Positions 59,101 through 64,000 of a stretch of 64,000 nt of DNA are shown in pieces. The stretch spans positions 62,001 through 126,000 of the forward strand of contig NZ_JANKZG010000006.1 in the NCBI RefSeq assembly GCF_027568475.1. The letters run 5' to 3'. The notes beneath the pieces were generated by a model that ran no database searches, was not told the origin of the DNA, and saw only the letters and a list, made by a program, of their open reading frames with translations. The position numbers and the translations under genes are program-made. The stretch is from Acinetobacter sp. HY1485. Lineage in GTDB: Bacteria; Pseudomonadota; Gammaproteobacteria; Pseudomonadales; Moraxellaceae. Within the stretch, counting starts at the first letter, position 1, and each line of letters opens with the position of its first letter.

Positions 59101-61509
59101 ATGGATCAGCCCTCAAAAAGTTCAGGAATGAGAAACTTTACTGCTTTTGTTTTAGCGGTATGTGGTCTTATTTTACTGGGAGGAGGCATTTTTCTTGCGT
59201 TGCAAGGTGGCTCTTTCTATTACGTAGTAGCAGGTTTAATGCTTCTTGCATCAGGAATTTTATTATTTCGCCGCTCAATCGTATCTTATTTAGTTTATGC
59301 AGTTCTCATGCTAGGTACCACAATTTGGGGCCTATGGGAAGTTGGTACAGATTTTTGGGCACTTGTGCCTCGTTTAGATGTATTAGGTGTTATTGGTATT
59401 TGGATGTTAATTCCAGCAGTAACTAATAACGTTAAACATCCAACAACACCAAGTCGTATGACATTGGGTGCAACACTGGCTTTTGCAGTTATTGTATTGG
59501 TTTATTCAATTTTTAATGACCCACAAGAAATTAATGGGGAAGTAAAAACGGCACAACCTGCTCAAGCAAAAGCAATTGATGGCGTGGCAGACAGCGATTG
59601 GCCTGCTTATGGACGTACGCAAGAAGGTACACGTTATTCTCCATTGACCCAAATCAATGATAAAAACGTGGGTCAGTTGAAAGAAGCGTGGACATTCCAT
59701 ACAGGTGATCTAAAAACTGCACATGATGCAGCTGAAGCAACGAACCAAGTAACACCAATTAAAATTGGTAACAATATTTACATGTGTACGATGCATCAGC
59801 AATTGGTTGCTTTAGACCCTAAAACAGGCAAAGAAAAATGGCGCTTTGATCCTAAGCTCAAAGCAGATACAACTTTCCAGCATTTAACATGCCGTGGTGT
59901 ATCTTATTTTGATGCAAACAATAAAACTGAATTTGCAACAAGTTTAAAAGAGCAAAAATCGACGTCTGAACAGTGTCCACGTAAAGTGATTGTACCTGTA
60001 AATGATGGTCGTTTAGTGGCTGTAAATGCAGATAATGGACAGCGTTGTACTGATTTTGGTATCAACGGTGAAGTTGATTTGCAAAAAGATATGCCGAATC
60101 CATATCCAGGGGGGTATAACCCAACATCTCCACCAGTGATTACAGGTACAACCATTATTATTGCGGGTTCTACAACAGATAATTACTCTACTCAAGAGCC
60201 ATCTGGTGTAATTCGTGGTTATGATGTGAACACAGGTAAATTGTTATGGGTATTTGATACAGGTGCTGAAGATCCAAATGCGATTCCTGCGCCAGGTCAA
60301 ACATTTGCACATAACTCACCAAATGCATGGGCACCATTATCTTATGATGCTAAAGCAGATATTGTTTATATTCCAACAGGTGTGGGTACGCCAGACCAAT
60401 GGGGTGGTGATCGTAGCAAGCTAAAAGAGCGTTATGCAAACTCTGTATTGGCTTTAAATGGCTCTACAGGTAAGTTGGTTTGGAGCTTCCAAACAACGCA
60501 TCACGATCTTTGGGATATGGATGTACCTGCTCAACCATCACTTGCTGATGTTAAAACTAAATCAGGTGAGACGGTTCCTGCTGTTTATGTACCAACAAAA
60601 ACAGGTAATATTTTTGTTCTTAACCGTTATACAGGTAAAGAAATTGTACCTGTTACTGAGCGTGAAGTTCCACAATCGGTTAAACATGGTCCACAAACAA
60701 AAGGTGAGTGGTACTCTAAAACACAACCATTCTCTGATTTAAACCTTGCACCAAAAGAAAAATTGACTGATAAAGATATGTGGGGTGCCACTATGTTTGA
60801 TCAGCTTTATTGCCGTGCATACTTTAAAACATTGAATTACGAAGGAACTTATACACCACCATCTGAAAATGGTACGTTAGTGTTCCCAGGTAATTTGGGT
60901 GTAATAGAATGGGGTGGTATTTCAATCAATGCAGACCGTCAAGTTGCAACGATGAATACACTAGCACTTCCTTTTGTAAGTAAATTAGTACCACAAGATC
61001 CAAATCGTGAAATTAAAGCACGTGGTGCAGGTACAGAGCATGGTTTACAACCAAACTATGGTGTTCCATATGCAGTTAACATCTCTGCATTTTTATCACC
61101 ACTTGGTTTACCGTGTAAACAACCTGGTTGGGGTTATATTTCTAGCGTTGATTTAAATACACATGAAGTGGTTTGGAAAAAACGTGTAGGTACAATCCGC
61201 GATAGCTTACCTAAATTATTCCAGTTACCACCGTTAAAAATTGGTGTTCCTGGTTTAGGTGGTGCAGTTTCAACAGCAGGAAATGTAATGTTCTTAGCTG
61301 CAACTCAAGATAACTATATCCGTGCGTTTAACGTAACAAACGGTGAACAACTTTGGGAAGCGCGTTTACCTGCTGGTGGTCAAGCGACACCAATGACGTA
61401 TGAAATTGATGGTAAACAGTACATTGTAATCATGGCAGGTGGTCATGGTTCATTTGGTACGAAGATGGGCGATTCTGTAGTTGCTTATGCTTTACCTGAT
61501 CAAAAATAA
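59101..61509 (+). CDS. gcd: PQQ-dependent membrane-bound glucose dehydrogenase
   Basis: 802-residue quinoprotein that oxidises glucose to gluconolactone in the periplasm and passes electrons to ubiquinone. Five N-terminal TM helices (within about residues 10-140) are followed by the PQQ beta-propeller domain. The segments SDWPAYGRTQEGTRYSPLTQIN, QVTPIKIGN, TFQHLTCRGV, TTHHDLWDMDVPAQP and AGGHGSFGTKMGD match Acinetobacter GdhA closely. The RBS AGAGG (59091-59095) selects ATG 59101; a GTG at 59095 is inside it. PQQ synthesis genes are not in the window. Confidence 0.96.
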   Translation: MDQPSKSSGMRNFTAFVLAVCGLILLGGGIFLALQGGSFYYVVAGLMLLASGILLFRRSIVSYLVYAVLMLGTTIWGLWEVGTDFWALVPRLDVLGVIGIWMLIPAVTNNVKHPTTPSRMTLGATLAFAVIVLVYSIFNDPQEINGEVKTAQPAQAKAIDGVADSDWPAYGRTQEGTRYSPLTQINDKNVGQLKEAWTFHTGDLKTAHDAAEATNQVTPIKIGNNIYMCTMHQQLVALDPKTGKEKWRFDPKLKADTTFQHLTCRGVSYFDANNKTEFATSLKEQKSTSEQCPRKVIVPVNDGRLVAVNADNGQRCTDFGINGEVDLQKDMPNPYPGGYNPTSPPVITGTTIIIAGSTTDNYSTQEPSGVIRGYDVNTGKLLWVFDTGAEDPNAIPAPGQTFAHNSPNAWAPLSYDAKADIVYIPTGVGTPDQWGGDRSKLKERYANSVLALNGSTGKLVWSFQTTHHDLWDMDVPAQPSLADVKTKSGETVPAVYVPTKTGNIFVLNRYTGKEIVPVTEREVPQSVKHGPQTKGEWYSKTQPFSDLNLAPKEKLTDKDMWGATMFDQLYCRAYFKTLNYEGTYTPPSENGTLVFPGNLGVIEWGGISINADRQVATMNTLALPFVSKLVPQDPNREIKARGAGTEHGLQPNYGVPYAVNISAFLSPLGLPCKQPGWGYISSVDLNTHEVVWKKRVGTIRDSLPKLFQLPPLKIGVPGLGGAVSTAGNVMFLAATQDNYIRAFNVTNGEQLWEARLPAGGQATPMTYEIDGKQYIVIMAGGHGSFGTKMGDSVVAYALPDQK

Positions 61510-61517
61510 TTGAAAGA

Positions 61518-61544
61518 AGCCCAGTTTAGACTGGGCTTTTTTTT
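61518..61544 (+). terminator. Rho-independent terminator after gcd
   Basis: AGCCCAG (61518-61524) / CTGGGCT (61531-61537), loop TTTAGA, followed by seven more T. Confidence 0.93.
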
Positions 61545-61646
61545 GCCTTATAAGAAAAACCGTTATTAAATATATGAAAAAAGCATTTTATTGATACACA
61601 TGAGTTATTTATGCTTAGTGCTAATAAAACTTACTAGCTGAACGCC

Positions 61647-63290
61647 ATGTATTCATATACTGAATTCGATCAGCAACTGGTGGATGAACGAGTTGCACAG
61701 TTTCGTGATCAAACTAATCGCTATTTAAAAGGTGAGCTGACGGAAGATGAATATCGTCCGTTACGTTTACAAAATGGACTGTATGTACAGCGTTATGCAC
61801 CAATGCTTCGTATTGCAGTACCCTATGGCTTAATGAACAGTAAACAGTTGCGTAAAATTGCGGATATTTCACAGCAATATGACCGTGGCTATGCACATGT
61901 TTCGACACGCCAAAATATTCAGCTTAACTGGCCAGCACTTGAAAATGTACCTGATATTTTAGCAGAGCTTGCAACTGTACAAATGCATGCCATTCAGACG
62001 AGCGGTAACTGTATTCGTAATACCACAACCGATCAGTATGCAGGTGTTATTGCAGGCGAAATTGCAGACCCACGCCCAACGTGTGAGCTGATTCGTCAAT
62101 GGAGTACATTCCATCCTGAATTTGCTTTTTTACCGCGTAAATTTAAAATAGCAGTTTCTGCTGTAGAAGAAACAGACCGTGCTGCAACGTCATTTCATGA
62201 TATTGGCGTGTACATTGTTAAAAATCAAACAGGTGAGTTGGGTTATAAAATTAAAGTAGGTGGGGGCTTAGGTCGTACGCCTGTTATTGGTAGTGTTATT
62301 CGCGAGTTTTTACCGCGCGACGAATTAATTGCTTATTTAGATGCGGTACTACGTGTATATAATCTGCACGGACGCCGTGATAATAAATATAAAGCACGTA
62401 TCAAAATTTTAGTAAAAGCGATGACACCTGAGGTGTTTGCGCAAAAAGTAGAAGATGAATTTGCTTTTACCTGTGATGCTCTAAAAGTAGAACCTGAATT
62501 ACTTGCGAAGATGGATCAAGTGTTCAAACCATTTGTATATGACACATTGCAAGATGAAACATTTGATGAGCTATTTGTGCAATATCCAAAGTTTAAACAA
62601 TGGTTCAACATTAATACCCATGCTCATAAAGTTGCAGGTTATCGTATTGTTAATATTAACCTCAAACGTGCAGGGGTTGCACCTGGTGATATGACAACAC
62701 AAGAAATGCAGTTTATTGCTGATTTGGCAGATGAATATACATTTGGTGAATTACGTACAACACATGAGCAAAATATTTCGCTTGTAGATGTGCAACAGCG
62801 TAAGTTATTTGAATTATGGCAAAAATTAGAAGCACAGAATTTAGCACGTGCTCATATTGGCTTTTTAACCGATATTATCTGTTGTCCGGGTGGAGACTAT
62901 TGCTCTCTTGCCAATGCCAAATCGCTTCCTATTTCTGAAGCAATTACACGTCGTTTTGACGATCTAGACACTATCTATAATTTAGGTAAACTCGATCTGA
63001 ATATTTCAGGTTGTATGAATGCGTGTGGTCATCACCATGTTGGCAATATTGGTATTTTAGGTGTTGATAAAAAAGGTGCTGAATTTTATCAAATTACGTT
63101 AGGTGGTAATTCTGACCATGATGCTTCTATTGGCGATATCTTAGGACCATCATTTGCCGCAGATGCAGTACCTGATGTGATTGAAGAAATACTCAATACC
63201 TACTTAGATTTGCGTGAGCAAGATGAGCAATTTTTGCAGACCTATCGCCGTGTTGGGATTAAGCCATTTAAGGAGCGTGCATATGCTTAA
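61647..63290 (+). CDS. cysI: Nitrite/sulfite reductase, siroheme hemoprotein
   Basis: 547-residue siroheme-[4Fe-4S] reductase, expected to reduce sulfite to sulfide for cysteine synthesis. Two ferredoxin-like half domains are visible. The cluster ligands are C413 and C419 (CCPGGDYC) and C456 and C460 (SGCMNACGHHHVG). STRQNIQLNW and QTSGNCIRNTTTD are the substrate/siroheme-binding segments. It is not preceded by cysJ, so electrons may come from ferredoxin or another donor. An 8-base overlap with the DUF934 gene suggests coupling. The name cysI is by family; nitrite activity cannot be excluded. Confidence 0.9.
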   Translation: MYSYTEFDQQLVDERVAQFRDQTNRYLKGELTEDEYRPLRLQNGLYVQRYAPMLRIAVPYGLMNSKQLRKIADISQQYDRGYAHVSTRQNIQLNWPALENVPDILAELATVQMHAIQTSGNCIRNTTTDQYAGVIAGEIADPRPTCELIRQWSTFHPEFAFLPRKFKIAVSAVEETDRAATSFHDIGVYIVKNQTGELGYKIKVGGGLGRTPVIGSVIREFLPRDELIAYLDAVLRVYNLHGRRDNKYKARIKILVKAMTPEVFAQKVEDEFAFTCDALKVEPELLAKMDQVFKPFVYDTLQDETFDELFVQYPKFKQWFNINTHAHKVAGYRIVNINLKRAGVAPGDMTTQEMQFIADLADEYTFGELRTTHEQNISLVDVQQRKLFELWQKLEAQNLARAHIGFLTDIICCPGGDYCSLANAKSLPISEAITRRFDDLDTIYNLGKLDLNISGCMNACGHHHVGNIGILGVDKKGAEFYQITLGGNSDHDASIGDILGPSFAADAVPDVIEEILNTYLDLREQDEQFLQTYRRVGIKPFKERAYA

Positions 63291-63744
63291 TGTAATTTTA
63301 AAAGATGGCACGATTATCGAAGATACTTATCAAACTGTAACAGAGCAACTACCACAAGGCGATGTATTACTCACGTTTGAGCAACTAGATTTGCTACCTG
63401 AAATAACAGGAAAAAAAGCAATTTTTGTAACACCCGATGTCGCTTTAGACCAACTTCCATTAGACGTAGATGCCTTTTTTATTGATTTTGCAGGATTTAA
63501 CGATGGGCGAGGTTACTCTACGGCTACACTATTACGTCGCTATGGATTTGAAGGCGAGTTACGTGCGGTAGGTGATATTTTTAAAGATGTATTGAACTAC
63601 TTAAAACGTTCAGGTTTTGATAGTTTTACAGTAAAAGAAGGTAAAGATATCGAAGATACAGCAAAAGGCTTGCAAGACTTTAAAGTACCTTATCAAAAAT
63701 CTTTGGCTGTAACAGACGCTCACTATCAAACAGGAAAAGCTTGA
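63283..63744 (+). CDS. DUF934 protein of the sulfite reductase operon
   Basis: 153 residues of the DUF934 family, often found right after cysI in proteobacteria and named as an oxidoreductase, without a proven activity. LNVILKDGTIIEDTYQ, VDAFFIDFAGFNDGRGYSTATLLRRYGFEGELRAVGD and YLKRSGFDSFTVKEG are typical. ATG 63283 has the RBS AGGAG (63270-63274) and overlaps the reductase gene by 8 bases; the longer frame from 63214 is rejected. Confidence 0.9.
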   Translation: MLNVILKDGTIIEDTYQTVTEQLPQGDVLLTFEQLDLLPEITGKKAIFVTPDVALDQLPLDVDAFFIDFAGFNDGRGYSTATLLRRYGFEGELRAVGDIFKDVLNYLKRSGFDSFTVKEGKDIEDTAKGLQDFKVPYQKSLAVTDAHYQTGKA

Positions 63745-63774
63745 TATAATCCTCACTTACTATAATAAGTGAGG
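63745..63774 (+). promoter_or_regulatory. TATAAT and 9-bp inverted repeat before the last gene
   Basis: TATAAT (63745-63750) is followed by CCTCACTTA-CTATAA-TAAGTGAGG (63751-63774). The repeat ends the DUF934 transcript as a hairpin with a weak tail (TTGTATT), or it is an operator of the next gene, starting 7 bases later. Confidence 0.5.
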
Positions 63775-63781
63775 TTGTATT

Positions 63782-64000
63782 ATGTTTAAAAAAACATTTT
63801 TAGCTGTACTTTGTACTGTCAGTTTTTATGCACAGGCACAGTTTCCTGTTGCGCAAGATGCCAAAATTGAACGTTTAACTGATCAGGCCAAATGGAGTGA
63901 AGGACCTATTGTACTTAAAGATGGTACAGTGGTTTGGAGTGATATTGTAAATAACCGTGTTTTACAGTGGAATGAAAAAGAAGGTGTAAAAACTTGGTTT
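63782..64000 (+). CDS. Secreted SMP-30/gluconolactonase-like protein, 5' part
   Basis: 73 codons are visible; the gene runs past the end of the window. A signal peptide (MFKKTFLAVLCTVSFYAQA, cleavage near residue 19) is followed by AKWSEGPIVLKDGTVVWSDI, close to the WxEGPxW-x2-G-x-L-x-W/F-x-D-I opening of SMP-30/gluconolactonase beta-propellers. A periplasmic lactonase could open the gluconolactone made by Gcd, whose gene lies 2.3 kb upstream. Function is inferred from this short stretch only. Confidence 0.7.
   Translation, partial: MFKKTFLAVLCTVSFYAQAQFPVAQDAKIERLTDQAKWSEGPIVLKDGTVVWSDIVNNRVLQWNEKEGVKTWF

Noticed and set aside
59040..59426. 128-codon plus-strand frame overlapping the start of gcd
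   Set aside because: Cys/Ser/Phe-rich shadow frame; gcd in the other frame is clearly coding.

Overview
The window is a chromosomal segment of an AT-rich gammaproteobacterium. It is almost certainly Acinetobacter (Moraxellaceae) or a very close relative. The support is protein-level resemblance to known Acinetobacter proteins: a BfmR/BfmS pair with the phosphoacceptor at D58, an 802-residue PQQ glucose dehydrogenase close to A. calcoaceticus GdhA, a short AccA without the usual N-terminal coiled coil, and fused NuoCD. No insertion sequence, prophage, integrase, tRNA, rRNA or CRISPR array was seen. This is mostly core genome with a few accessory or poorly described patches.

Layout. 1-5835: 3' part of cysM, a PolB-type 3'-5' exonuclease whose last acidic motif residue is replaced by Asn, rlmD, relA and mazG. 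5907-11121: a tight run of pcnB, folK, panB, panC, rapZ, an NPr-type HPr and darP, with start/stop overlaps or short gaps. 11253-13729: thrS and infC; infC begins with ATT. 14072-16415: bfmR-bfmS behind a perfect palindrome that overlaps the predicted -35. 17132-31932: the complete 13-gene respiratory complex I operon nuoA-B-CD-E-F-G-H-I-J-K-L-M-N. 32022-34820: upp, an excalibur-domain protein, and a divergent LysR (FinR-like) / ferredoxin-NADP reductase pair. 34822-37244: an unknown cytosolic protein and a membrane cassette (68-aa single-TM protein, CmpX-like repeat membrane protein, 38-aa microprotein). 37241-41246 (minus strand): an operon that looks like glucosylglycerate synthesis (GpgS plus HAD phosphatase), followed by a PLP enzyme and a YhiN/HI0933 flavoprotein. 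41431-46599: rpmI-rplT, about 0.9 kb of decayed non-coding DNA, then pheS-pheT-ihfA. 46685-49155 (minus): a repeat-built Ala-rich lipoprotein, rho and trxA. 49347-54359: ppx, accA, tilS, proC, yggT, partly overlapping. 54356-57338: a hemolysin-III family membrane protein, a methyltransferase and an AraC regulator. 57708-64000: OprB porin, gcd, a sulfite/nitrite reductase with its DUF934 partner, and the 5' end of a secreted SMP-30/gluconolactonase-like gene.

How the genes work together. Complex I and membrane-bound Gcd both feed electrons to quinone. OprB, Gcd and the partial gluconolactonase-like gene fit periplasmic glucose oxidation to gluconate. cysM, the siroheme reductase and DUF934 belong to sulfur assimilation. 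BfmRS is the envelope/biofilm regulator described in A. baumannii. Translation genes (thrS, infC, rpmI, rplT, pheST, tilS, rlmD, darP) are scattered in several operons. In particular rpmI-rplT is not next to infC, where it sits in E. coli.

No obviously new multi-gene defence or mobile system was found. The best leads are the membrane cassette with two microproteins at 35.37-37.24 kb, the predicted inactive exonuclease, the bfmR palindrome, the structured rpmI leader and the decayed region 42.05-42.9 kb. All functional calls rest on sequence reading and family knowledge, without database searches.
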